Shown piece after piece: positions 11,370 to 23,200 of a stretch of DNA of 64,000 nucleotides. The notes under the pieces are model-generated. The model was not told the origin of the DNA. It saw only the letters and a program-made list of their open reading frames with translations, and did no database searches. Position 1 is the first letter of the stretch, and each line of letters starts with the position of its first letter. Made by a program: the position numbers and the translations under genes. Origin of the DNA: Rhipidocladum racemiflorum (taxonomy: Eukaryota; Streptophyta; Magnoliopsida; Poales; Poaceae); contig CM070585.1 in NCBI GenBank assembly GCA_036346355.1, positions 9,439,001 through 9,503,000 of the forward strand, written 5' to 3'.

Positions 11370-13525
11370 TTAGGAATCCGATCGAGACACACGATGCACA
11401 ACAGTAGGCACAACACGAGCATTCTTATGCACAAAGATAGATTTGTCTTTTCCCGTGTTCTTACCAACAAAAGGTGTTTGCATCACCCTAGGCACATAAT
11501 GAGAAACAAAGCGTGCCTGTCTGAAATTAGGCCTAGCATTAAACCTTTCTCTCTTTTGTTGTTTAGCTAGTCTAAAGCAAAAGTCTACTAAATGTCCATC
11601 TCTACCACAATGAGTGCAAGTGTACTTAGCATGAAGTTTGTCTTTAACAGTAGAAGCACATTTTGCATTCATCATAGTAGAAGAAAGAAAACCAGCAGAT
11701 TTAAAAGCAATCTTTTTAGGCTCATTAAGAATCTTAATTTTGTCATTGCAAGGAGCATTAACAACAGTGCGAGGTTTAGTTTCAAATGAAGCATGAAGAT
11801 CAAAACCTAAACCTCTCTTGTTTGAGCTAACCTTAGATTGATCCAAAATCATGTTCAATTTTTTCTTGCCATTAGTGAATCGTTCCAAAGAGTTTTGCAA
11901 GTAATCAACTTTCTTAGCAAGAGTTAAACAATTATTGCAGGGAACATCTACTTTTTCTTTTTGCTTGCGACAAGTTGAGCATGAGAGAATTTCATGTGAA
12001 AGCAAATTATCAGTCAATTGAGAAACCCTAGCATTTGCATCTTTCAATTTTAATTCAAGAGTTGAGCATTTATAACAAGAAGTTGAACCATGCAAATCAT
12101 CAGTGGAACAGCTAGCATGTTTAACATGTTTCTCATTTTTCTCATTTAGATGCAACAGAAGAGCGTGTTCTTTCCTAAGCAAGGTGAGCTCATTGTAAAT
12201 TAAGTCACATGATTTACAAGTATCATCATCAGGAATCAAAGTCTTAAGTCTAGCAATTTCAGCATTCAATGACTCCACAAGAATATCATGTTTCTTAATT
12301 TTTCTATCACGTTTGTCAAGCAATTTTCCAAGACGAGCAACAAAGAATAGCTAATTCATCATAAGAAGGATCTACCTCATTGAAGTTGCTGTCTTGATCG
12401 TCCTCGGTGAAGCTATCCTTGCTACTTGCCATGAGACACAACCCTGTCAAGTCATGTTTGCTTGGAGTTGTATCGTCCTCGCTGCTCTCCGAGTCCACAT
12501 CGCTCAAATTGACTTGTTCAAGAGCGGAAAGAACTCGATGAACCACTTTGCGGTTGATGAAGCTCTTCTTTTTCCTGTCGTTTGAAGGGAACTTCTTCTT
12601 CTCTTTTCTTCTGTCGTTGTCCTTCTCCTCCCATGGTGTTTTACCTGCAAGTTTAGGACAGTTTGGACGAATATGGTCGAGATCACCACACTCATAGCAT
12701 CTTGAAGGATCACCACCACCTCTCTTTCTCTTTCTCACATTTTGCAAAGCTTTGTTAAAGCGAGAAGAGAGTAGTTATAAGTCTTCTTCTGGGAATTGCT
12801 CAATCTGTTCATCGGTTAATGAAGACAAGAAGGATAGAGCAAAACTTGAAGCAGCACTATTATGAGATATGCTAGATTGAGATGTCAAAGCAATTGATTT
12901 ATGATCATTCTTTCTAGCAAAAACATCTAATTCATGAGTTTTCAACTTAGAATAAAGAACATCTAAAGTAAGTGTACTCATGACAGTAGATTCTCTAATG
13001 GATGTAACTTTCATCTCCCAAATAGACATGTCTAAAGCACCAAGCAATTGTCTAGCATTAGCAGCATCATCAAAGCTAACTCCAACAGCACGAAGATTAC
13101 TAAGAATTTTATTGAAACGTGCAAAAAAGTCATCTAGCGACTCACCGGGTTTCATCTCAAATCGCATGTATTTTTTTTTTGTAAAGATCTTGACGAACCT
13201 CTTTAATAGTGTTAGAACCCTCATGGTAATCACAAAGAGATTTCCATACCTCATATGCAGATCGAAGATGAATCACACGATCGAAGTCGCTACGTCCCAA
13301 GCCTTGGATGATCAAGTTGCGCGCCTTGCTGTTTGCTTCAACATGTGTGCGATTGGTGTCGTTGACGTTGTCGTTTGCAGGGACTTGGTATGGCTTGTAG
13401 ACCTTCTCCCAAATTGTGAAGCCTTGTGCTTGGATGAACGCCTCCATCTTGGCCTTCCAAAACTGAAAATCAACACCATCGAACACACAAGGTTTTGTCG
13501 AATAACGATCCATTAATCTAATCAC
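11370..13525 (-). pseudogene. Copia gag, C1 (nearly complete, frameshifted)
   Basis: Gag starts at 13,525 (MIRLMDRYSTKPCVFDG) with the N-terminal UBN2/DUF4219-type region: FQFWKAKMEAFIQAQG, then FARFNKILSNLRAVG and RQLLGALD. A CCHC zinc knuckle CYECGDLDHIRPNC follows near 12,680, then a long Lys/Glu-rich coiled-coil-like part, and a second knuckle CTHCGRDGHLVDFC near 11,600. The reading is broken by a frameshift at a T9 run near 13,170, a stop at 12,775 and a frameshift near 12,320. Gag forms the virus-like particle that packages element RNA. A repaired or source copy could have supplied packaging, but this copy cannot make a full protein. Confidence 0.85.
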
Positions 13526-13552
13526 CGGTTAAGATAGATTAGAAAAACCTCG

Positions 13553-13564
13553 CTCTGATACCAC
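13553..13564 (-). other. Primer-binding site of C1
   Basis: CTCTGATACCA on the plus strand is TGGTATCAGAG on the coding strand. It matches the 3' end of initiator tRNA-Met and lies 1-2 nt from the 5' LTR. It is a priming site, not a tRNA gene. Confidence 0.85.
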
Positions 13565-13565
13565 T

Positions 13566-14269
13566 TGTAGGATCGAAGTATACGAATATAGCAATCAGAG
13601 GGGGGGTGAATGATTGTGCGGAAGCTAAAACCAAATTCTTGATCTATTAAAAGTTCACCCCAAAACAGAACCAAATAATTGCCTCGTTTTCGACAAAAAC
13701 AGAATGACAGAGGTTCGGTAAAACGCGAATTCCCGGAGATCCAACCGTTGGATCGATCTGAAATTTGGACACAAGAAACTATATTCCTGTACGAATCGAA
13801 CACAAAAAGAATCAGCTCGATCGGACTTACGGATCAAAAGTTATAAGCTTCGCAAGCTTGCTATTCCAGAACTTGACGAAAATTAATCTAATCGAAACTT
13901 GTAGATTGATCAAGAACAACAAAAGATTTATCAACAAAACTTTGAGGAACACTAGATCAATACCCTAGAGAGGTTTTTGATGGATCAAATCAAGATGAAA
14001 CTCAAAAAAACAAAAACCAATCTAGAACTAGAACAAGTATGCAAACAAGAACCAAAAGAGAATATTGTAGCACACAAGGAACTAGAAGAATTGATCTTTA
14101 TTTCTTTTGTCTAAAGTACTCCCATCAAAAGAGTACAAACCCTAAAACCAAGCTCAAGCTCCCTTGCGCCTGTTCTGCTACTTGGTTCGATTGATGCCCT
14201 TTAACAGGAGACACCCCTCCTATTTAAAGGACCAACCCACAAGGAGTTCTGAATACGATTCCTATTCCC
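13566..14269 (-). repeat. 5' LTR of C1 (outer end deleted)
   Basis: It matches 8106-8805 almost base for base, up to CCTATTCCC at 14,269, then breaks off. Four further bases (ATAC) and the T-tract target of S1 follow. The deletion also removed part of the G1 tail. Confidence 0.85.
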
Positions 14270-17200
14270 ATACTTTTTTGTAACATCCTCAAGTTAAAAG
14301 AATTGGAATAAAAAATCTCGAATATCAATTTTGGTCTTAATTTGAATTTCAAATCTTTTGTGGATTCATTGGAATTTGTATTGCATTGTCTTTCCTTTTA
14401 ATTTACCTAGAAGGAAGAATCTTCATTCTCAAAAACCCAAAATTTGTGAATGTAAAATTTGAGGGAAATATGGCTAAGTCCCAAATCCTCTGTATGATAT
14501 CTTTGAAATTTTTTGTTAAGTTTTGAATTGATTTGCTGATTTTAGAAAATCAAAAATAGCAAATAGAGTTTAAACCTAGAGCAATGATAGAATTTTATAA
14601 AATTAAATATAAGTTATATGGATCTGAACTTTTTACCCTAGAACTTAATTATTCCTATAACGATACAGTAAAAATTTCAGAATTATTTGAATTATTTTGT
14701 AGCCTCATAAAAATCATTTTTGAAAAAGGGCTATTCCTGACACAGGCGTTGTCAGATTTTTATAAAAATATCGGCTTGGTATTGTTGTTTGAAATTTTTA
14801 TCGTAGATCATTTTCATCTTCAGGATCCCTCTCAAAAATTACCAAAAATTACTAATATGTTTTGGTAGCTCTGATAAATCAGATTGCACTTGCTGTCCAA
14901 AACCAGGAAAAACAAGAAACTAAATCCCTTATTTCTCCTCACTGCCAAGCAGGCCCACCGGCCGGTAGGACCCACCTGGCAGCGTGGTTACACCCCCCTG
15001 CTCTCTGCCATGTGGCCACAGGTCCACTATCAGCCGGCCTCTCCTCCCTCCCCTTTTCTTTCTCTTCCTCACGCGAGATCTGACGAATCTCCGCCGCGGC
15101 AACGTTTTTCGCCTTTTCCTTTGCCACGATGGCTCATGGCAATGCCGGGGGTTGGCCAAATAGGGGACCGATGCCACGTTATGGCCAGGCACCGCCGCGG
15201 CAGCCCTTCCCTTTGGCTTTTCTCTGCCGAGACGACCAAGCTTCCCCATTTTCTCTGCCGCGATAGCCAATCCCTCTCCTTCCTCTGCTGCAGCAATGAT
15301 TACAGCTTCAATTCATTGCCACGGCAGCGACCTTATGCTCATGCCTCAGGAGCTCTTCACCACGTCGCGGTCAAGCTCTCGCCGTGGCAGCCGTATTCCT
15401 GGCTTTTCCTCGCTGACCGCCCCTCCTTTCTGCCGCCGCAGCAAGCCAATGCTGCCCAGAACTGTAACATCCTCAAATTTATAGAAATTTAAAAATAAAA
15501 TATTAAAATGTTAAATTACCTTCGTGATGCATTTCTTGATTTTATGAGCATTTAGCGAATTATTGCTTGATTGGAAATGAATATAGGAATTAAGAAAAGA
15601 GAGAAAAAGAGAAATGATAAAATGGTAAAAGATGAAAGTTACCATAGTAATTTTTGGATAACCCTAGAGTGCTCTAGAAACCATCTTGGCTGGTCAAAAG
15701 AAAATGTGAAACCATTTGCAAGTTGATAAGGTAAAATAATTGTGGAACATTATCTTTGACCAAAACCATTGTTAAATTTTTGTAGCAAATCCTAGACCTT
15801 TTCAGCACTTAAGATTTTTACCATGATCCCTCAGTTACTTTATACTTGTCCACAAAAATTTACAAAAATAAATAATTGATTTTCTTATTTATTCCTATTT
15901 GTTTACTCCAATCCTAAAAATCAGCAAATGGAGTAAAAGAATTATTATAAAATAAATAATATGAATTTGGATCTGAAATTTTTATGGTAGCATCCTGATA
16001 TATATATACACCTTAAATAAAAGTTTTAAAAAAATTATAAGTTTAATTACTCCCTCAATAAAATCAAATTCCGAAATAGAAATTCTGTACAATCTTGATT
16101 GTCAGAATTTTAATTAAATAATTACAATGAATTCTCTTCTCAAATTTTTACAGTAGCAATATAACTTAACCATTATTCTCTAGAAAAATCCACCAAATAT
16201 CTGGACGTGAATTGGACACCCGATTAATTACTTTTGCTCTGTGCTGTCTGGAAATCCGAATCACTTTATCTTCTTTGTGTCATTTCCAAGTGGGGCCTCC
16301 ATTAATTAATCCTGCCGACCAGCTGGGATTCTTACCTCCCTGCTGAATGCCCGGTGGGAACCTCCTTATCACGTTGATCCACATGCCATTTCTTAGTCCT
16401 TCTTCATCTCTCTCGAACCCTCTTCTCTTCTCTCGGTAAAACAGAGAACCAAGCCGACTGATACCAGCCATTAATTAATTCAGCCGACCCACTCCACTAA
16501 GCCCAACACATTGCCAGGTGGTCCCTTGTTTCGGTTAGACCACGCTTACCAGACTCTTTCTTTTTCCCTTTCTTATTTCACTGCCGAGTGGTCCCTGGGG
16601 CCCAGCTGACAGCCAGCCTTCTCTTCTTCTTCCGCACCACTCTCTCCATTCTCTGTCTCTCTGTTCGACTAAAGCAGCGCGGGCTGAAAAATCTCACGCA
16701 CCGCCTCCAGCGTTTGTCAGCTTCCCGGCCGCAATTTTACAACGCCCGAGGCCTCCATGACCGGCTGCAGCCAACCTTGCCTCACCCATACCGTGAATCA
16801 ACTGGAACCCCATAACGCACGAGAAGAGGCGAGAAGCTCTGACCGCCATTAAACCCAGCCGCAGCTCAAAACTCCATTCAAACCTCAGAGGAACCGCCTC
16901 AAAGACTATTTAAAGCCCCATCCGGTCGCCTCTCTTGCCTTAATCCAGCGATTCCGAGCAAACCCAAAGGCCGTGTAAATTGAGCCCGAATTTGATGTTC
17001 TTCCACACCTCCGGCCAAACTGCCACCGTGCCGAATTCCAATCCCAACTGCGAATTCCACCACCGGCTACTTCTTAGCGACCGGAGCTTGTCAATCCTTA
17101 CCAGTCGATCTCTTCGGTTCCCACTTACCTCCTTGAAGCCTCTCTAGTGCCAAACTGAGCTTATGCACCATCTTCTTCTTCAGTTCCGGTGGAACCCGAA

Positions 17201-18487
17201 TTGGGGAAAACATGCAATTCCTAAGCTACGGTGAGAGAACTTTCAATTCTTTGATCACGGAGCATTCTCAGATGCTTACAAACCTTGTGCACCCTTTCTT
17301 CCAGCCCGAAACGTCCCAAGGATCTGCCGCACCGTGCGACCCCTTTCGCCATTAACGCTGCTCGGTGAGAACACTGCCCCGTTCACTCTTTCTTCGATTC
17401 AAGTGCACGGATAGAGTCTCTAGGACCTCCTGAAGCTCATACGAATGATCATTCGGATCAAAACGATTTATAGCTCCGCCGTCCCGTAGGTCACCGTAGA
17501 GCGCCGCTGGTCACCACTGCAAATTCTCCAAACACCACCCATAATTAGTTGGTCCCCTAGGTTCGCCTCGGTCTCCTAAAGCCGTAGGTGCCGGCCTGTG
17601 AGATCCCGGATCAGCTATCCAGAATCTCCTGTGTATTTCCGTACTAGTCCCAGATCAGTAGCTAGTACACACATTCACAGTGATACATCATTGCCGAACA
17701 TAACGAAACTTGTAATATAAATATTCAAGTATGGGCCACATGGCCACTTATTACAATACTCGGTCCAACGACCGGACACACAAAACAGCGGAAGCAAAAA
17801 GAAAGCAACGAGCGAACGCTACAATGCCACAGGCGACGACTAGGAACGCAACTAGTCCTCCTGGCAATCCTCCTCGAAGAACTCCTCTTCTTCCTCGGCA
17901 TCTTGATAAATCTCTGATGATTACAATGTTGGTGTAGCACGTGAGTACAAAAGTACTCAGCAAGTCGGGAAATTATGATCATGAGGGGCTTTCCAAAGGA
18001 AGCTTAATAGAGTTTATTTGCATAAAGCCACATTTGATTAAATCATACTTAAGTAATAGATTTCACAAAGCATCGTTTTACAATTCTTTTTAATAATTGA
18101 ATTATTTATTATTGTAGTGAGGTTCTATCCACCATCACTAACATAAAGGCTCTATCCGCCAACAGTTTAAAGGATCAAAGTTAATCATGTGACTCCATCC
18201 GTCAAATGCAAAACAGGTTCTATCCACCTGGGTTAGCTCTTTCCGCTAAACAACATTCGAGAGTTCTAACCACTCCCGAACCCCAAAACAAAACACTTTT
18301 CGGTTTTAAAAACAAAATCAAAGTCTACCAATATGAAAGCATTCTTCGCTTTGCCTTTGACCGTAGGCACGGCTATTCGAATAGTTTATACTCTGCAGAG
18401 GTGTACAACTTTACCCACAAGACAAGATATACCCTTGTTGCCATGCAATTAACACACTTCCTTAGGTGTGCCGGCAGGGATATCTTG

Positions 18488-20292
18488 TGTAGGATCGAAG
18501 TATACGAATATAGCAATCAGAGGGGGGGTGAATGATTGTGCGGAAGCTAAAACCAAATTCTTGACCTATTAAAAGTTCACCCCAAAACAGAACCAAATAA
18601 TTGCCTCGTTTTCGACAAAAACAGAATGACAGAGGTTCGGTAAAACGCGAATTCCTGGAGATCCAACCGTCGGATCAATCTGAAATTTGGACACAAGAAA
18701 CTAGATTCCAGTACAAACCGAACCCAAAAAGAATCAGCTCGATCGGACTTACGGATCAAAAGTTATAAGCTTCGCAAGCTTGCTGTTTCAGAACTTGACG
18801 AGAATCAATCTAATCAAAACTTCAAGATTAAACAAGATCTTCAAAAGATTAATCAACTAGACTTTGAGAAACTCTAAAACAATACCCTAGAACGGTTTTT
18901 GATGGATCAAATCAAGATGAAACTCAACGATCAAAAACCAATCTAGAATTAGAACAAGCATGCAAACAAGAACCAAAACAGAAAACATCAGAGCGACGTG
19001 GTTACTGTAGCACGCAAAAATCTTGGAAGAATTGATCTTTATTTCTTGTCTAAAATACTCTCATCAAAAGAGTACAAACCCTAAAACCAAGCTCAAAGCT
19101 TGATGCGCTCAGCTCTACTTGGTGCCTTTCAACAGGAGACCCCCCACCTATTTAAAGCACCAACCCACAAAGAGTTCTGAATACGATTCCTATTCCCTAG
19201 AAGGAATCCGTATCCAACACAACTATACTTGGCCCAACCTGGCCGAGTACAACTCTTGCACGCGTATGGCAACCCTACCATACTCACGTGACTAACACTT
19301 TGCACGCGTATGGCCACCTGCCATACTCACGTGACTAACACTTTGCACGCGAATGACCTTCTACCATTCTCACGTGACTAACCAATCTTCATGTGCACCA
19401 TTCTCTTAGCCCGAACGTCCCGCATGACATACTTGACCACCAAGACCTCAGTTCCTCCTGAACCTAGTCTCGAACCTCAGTTCCTCCATGAACCTAGTTC
19501 CGGTCCCGTCATCGACCACATTCGTCTTCGAGCAATACCTGCACATGAACAAACCACAAAACAAATCCGAGCACAAGTCCACGACTTGACTCAATGTCAA
19601 TCCATGCAACTACTCACATGAGCATTGCATAAAGTCCACTTCAAAAGAAGCATCATGAAATCATCACAAATTTCATAATCTCAAATTCAAATTATTTCAA
19701 TTCTGCTCAAAACCCTAATTCAGCAAAAACGCATTCACGATGGACAAGGAAATATGGTCCGGCGTACACATGAAAAATCACTCAAAAAACCATTCACAAC
19801 GGACAGACAAAATCGGTCCGTTGTACAAGTGAAAGTTTTGGTTCCAAGAAGAAATCATTCTGGCGAAAACACGTTCACGGCGGACAAACAAAATCGGTCC
19901 GTCGTACATGCGAAATCAAACCTCAAAAAGCCATTCACGACTGACCAAAGAAGTTTGTCCGCCGTACATGCAAAACTTACTGGTTTCTTGGAAGATTGAG
20001 TTCGACTCTTGAGCTCAAAAACACGTTCACGACAGACCCAAAAACTTTGTCCGTCGTACATGCACAACTTACTGGTTTTTGAGGAAAATTGAGTTTGGCT
20101 CAATGAGTTCAAAAGCATGTCCACGACAGACCAACAAAGTTTGTCCGTCGTAGATGGGAAACTTACTGTTTCTTGAGATCTTGGTCCGGCGCAAAAGCGA
20201 AACTTACTGCTTCTTGTCAAATTGACAAAACACATGAACAAACATATTTGCAAATTCAATTCTAAGCCAATTTTTCAGCACATGATTTCACA
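18488..20292. mobile_element. Solo Copia LTR S5, same family as C1
   Basis: It starts TGTAGGATCGAAG and ends CATGATTTCACA, with TCTTG at 18,483-18,487 and 20,293-20,297. The 1,805-bp LTR aligns with the C1 LTRs but carries an expanded tandem array in its 3' part. As the innermost layer it must be the youngest event in its stack. Confidence 0.9.
19725..20215. repeat. Divergent ~60-90-bp tandem repeats in S5
   Basis: About seven copies of a unit of the form CACGACGGACCAA..AAATCGGTCCGTCGTACATG follow one another, with variable spacers such as AAACTTACTGGTTTCTTG. The C1 LTR at 9,340-9,450 has only one or two copies. CGGTCCG and TCCGTCGTACATG are the best kept parts. Confidence 0.75.
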
Positions 20293-23200
20293 TCTTGACA
20301 AGGCCGTTACAATGTATCTACCTAGCTAGACCCACCCGCTGAGGTTTCACCGCTGTTAGGGTTCCCTCCACCCAGTACAGAAGCCCCCTCTTGCGCCGTG
20401 CGAGCAAAACAACATCCACAACAATGCCTCCGTCCGGCTCTCACACAACAACCGAGTGGCGAGTCTAAACTAGGCTTCTACAAATTAGTGAGCTAGGTCG
20501 TACCATTATAGACATGTGGTAGTACGGTTATGCTTAAAATGGCAATCATAAGCGTCGGTCCTTATATGACTTGGGGCGGTACTTTGCACAAAAGGATCAA
20601 GGCTTGATCCGCTTCCACCCGACATTCCAGGCCGCCCAAGTCAAAATCATTTTCCTTTTCTTTTTATTTTAGAAAACAGGACCAAAACCATAATAACACG
20701 TTCAAATCACATTTGATAGCTTTCTTTTTGAATAATCCCACCCCTGGGTTGTTTTGGTCGGAAAAGGTCCTAAGCAATTCTACCGTACTACATAGCAACG
20801 GATACCATATAAGCATAGGCATGGTATAAACAATGTTCTAGGGTTACAATGGATATGATTAACAATGTCATGGAGGAATCAACAAGTTCGGAATAACTAG
20901 CTCTTACATTTGACATATTAATTAAAAATAGCCATGCAACTTTATAAACAATTTTAAATCATTTCGCAAACATAGGAGCAAAGTGCATCAAGGAGACTTG
21001 CCTTCGATTCTTGTGTGGTGTCGAACTCGGAAGGCTCGACGGCGAAATCGTGATCGTGGCGGGATAAATCGACTACTACACGCAAAACGAGGTAATAAAT
21101 AAATAACAGAAAAATAAATAAAATCCAAAAATTATAAAATTAGTACTGGCAGGAAGGTCTTGATTTTAGATGAATTTAGAAATTTGAATGGGGTCAAACG
21201 GAGTTCGGATGAGAAAGTTATGAGCTTCCGAAGTTTGAATTTCGAATAAATCGAAAACCGAGAATATTCCGGGAATATTCCCTTCGGGTTTGACTGGTCA
21301 ACAGAGGCTTTGACTGGCTTTGACTGGTTTGACTAGGTCTTTGGGGATGTGGCAGTGGGCCCCACATGTCATTGGGAGGGAGTAGCTTCTCCATGAAGCT
21401 TCCCATGCCATGGCAATGGAGGAGAGAGAGATTGAGGAGAGAGAGGGAAGGGGAGGCGGCCGCGGTGAGGGGCAGCGGCGCCGGCCGAGGCGGCCGGCGG
21501 CGTCGACGGGCGGCGTACGCAAGGCTGGGCAGGCAGACGGCGCGGCGGCAGCGCGGCGGCGGGCGCATGTGGCAGCGGCGAAGCGGCCGGCCGGCGGGCG
21601 CGGGCCCACGCACAGGAGCATGACTCCAAAAGAACAGAGAGCAATCTCTAAAACAGAGAGCCCCAAAGACACTAAAACTTGGATTTTTAACACATTTTTG
21701 CATCGAATTGATCCAAACAAAAGACTAGAACTTCTAGAGAACATCCTTAGGAACCTATAACCGGAAGGAATTGAACCGAAACTCACCGAACAAGATGAAA
21801 TCGACGATGAACACGTGTTCGGCCGAAACGAGCAAAATCCGAAATTCGTCGTCCACAGTCGATGAAACCTAAAATCAATGGAAGGATTAGAATCTAGACT
21901 CCCTCACGGACTCAACAAAAAAACGGAATAGAAATTGAACCACCGAGGAGGGAAATATGAGCAAGAACACGAAGAACGCGAAGAACACAAAAGTTCATCG
22001 GTTTTCTTGATCTTGCGGCCAATTGGATGTGAGAGGCTAACGGAGAGCTATACCACCGGAAAGAGGGTTCTTATACGGAGAGATGAGGGGCGGAATCACG
22101 CGAAACGGATTAGAAACGGCCGCGCAATCACCATAAAGGTCGATTTCGGTTTCCTCGCAACCGTTCAAAATCCAGCGAGATCTCGGGGGCATTATCCCCA
22201 TGGATAGAAAGAGGATGTCGTTGCGATTCCAACGGATCCGACGGTTATTGATTTGGAGTTGTATGGAGGGAGATACACGAATTTGAATCCATGGAGGAGA
22301 GAAGGAAGCTTCTCTGATCTTTCTCCCAAACAAACACACGTACAGGCCAGCCCAAGGTTGAAGAAGCAACTATTCACTTGCCACGTGGCGGTCTGTGAGT
22401 GGTTGGCTTATACGCGAAAGTTCCGCCCTAGAGAAAAATTGGGAAAAATGGCCTAAAAATTCCGGAAAAATTCCTAGAGCCATTTTAGATTATTTGGGAC
22501 TCAATGGAAGTGGTTTGGTTGAATTTGGATGATTTTTGTGGAATTGGATATTCGGGCGCGGATCGCAGGCATTAAACAAAAGCCGCGCGAGATAAAATAG
22601 GAACGGATGTCCAAAAATCCGGGAAATGATTCCTAAAATCATTTCGGAATATTTGGAACATTTTAGAAGTGGTTTGGGGATTTTTGGAGCACTTTTGGAC
22701 TCGGGTGAATTTTCGGGTCCCGGCGGGAACTGGAAAACCCGATTTTTCGCCCGGGAGGGTATTAATTCCCGATTTCGAAGGGAAAGGATGCCAGGTTAAT
22801 ATAAACACCAAAGAAACTCCAACTTTTGAATTTACTTTATTTAAATTAGGTTTTTCTCCAGAAAGCCAAAACGAGGATGTTACACGGCCAAACCTCTTCG
22901 ACGTCGCCGGAGAGCCGCCGGCGAGGCCACCGGCCGTGAGCTCTGTATTGGCTCACTGCCGTGTGGGCCGAGCGTGTCAGCCGCTGGCTGCTGCAGGTGC
23001 GCTCGGGCACCACGATCGCCAAACAGTAGGGATTATCGGTAACCCTGAAGTTCAGAGTTGAGCCGGCCGCAACGCAGACAATGCGCTTTCCCTTAAGGAA
23101 AGCGTATTTTCCCATTTATCTGAATTTTAGTAAACTAAATAGCTTCAAACTTGAATAACTTTTAATCTACAAATCCAAATTAGGTGAAAAAAATTCCTAA

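Larger units (their letters stand above)
8106..14269 (-). mobile_element. Ty1/Copia (SIRE-like) element C1, internally deleted
   Basis: LTRs beginning TGTAGGATCGAAG (plus-strand view) lie at 8106-9534 and 13,566-14,269. The primer site reads TGGTATCAGAG on the minus strand at 13,553-13,564, which fits initiator tRNA-Met. A purine tract lies at 9535-9545. Gag is on the minus strand, but pol is reduced to a protease start and the RT/RNase H tail. The two LTRs differ at only about a dozen places over roughly 700 bp, so the insertion is fairly recent. The right LTR lacks its outer end, so no target duplication can be read. The element sits inside the G1 integrase tail. It could only have moved with enzymes supplied by a relative. 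Confidence 0.85.
17597..22884 (-). mobile_element. Solo LTR S3 (Gypsy, minus strand), split by S5
   Basis: On the plus strand it runs from TGTGAGATCCCGG to GAGGATGTTACA, so the LTR reads TGTAACATCCTC...GGGATCTCACA on the minus strand. It is flanked by CGGCC at 17,592-17,596 and 22,885-22,889. Without S5 it is about 3,478 bp. The GC-rich stretch at 21,400-21,620 is its promoter-side region. Several long ORFs there are composition artefacts. It lies inside S2. Confidence 0.8.

Noticed and set aside
13553..13564. tRNA-like sequence near TGGTATCAGAGC (also at 54.73, 55.0 and 62.03 kb)
   Set aside because: These are 11-14-nt primer-binding sites next to LTRs. There is no cloverleaf.
21369..21786. 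Overlapping long ORFs on both strands in S3
   Set aside because: A GC-rich LTR promoter-side region gives stop-poor frames on both strands. They are Ala/Arg-rich with no domain.
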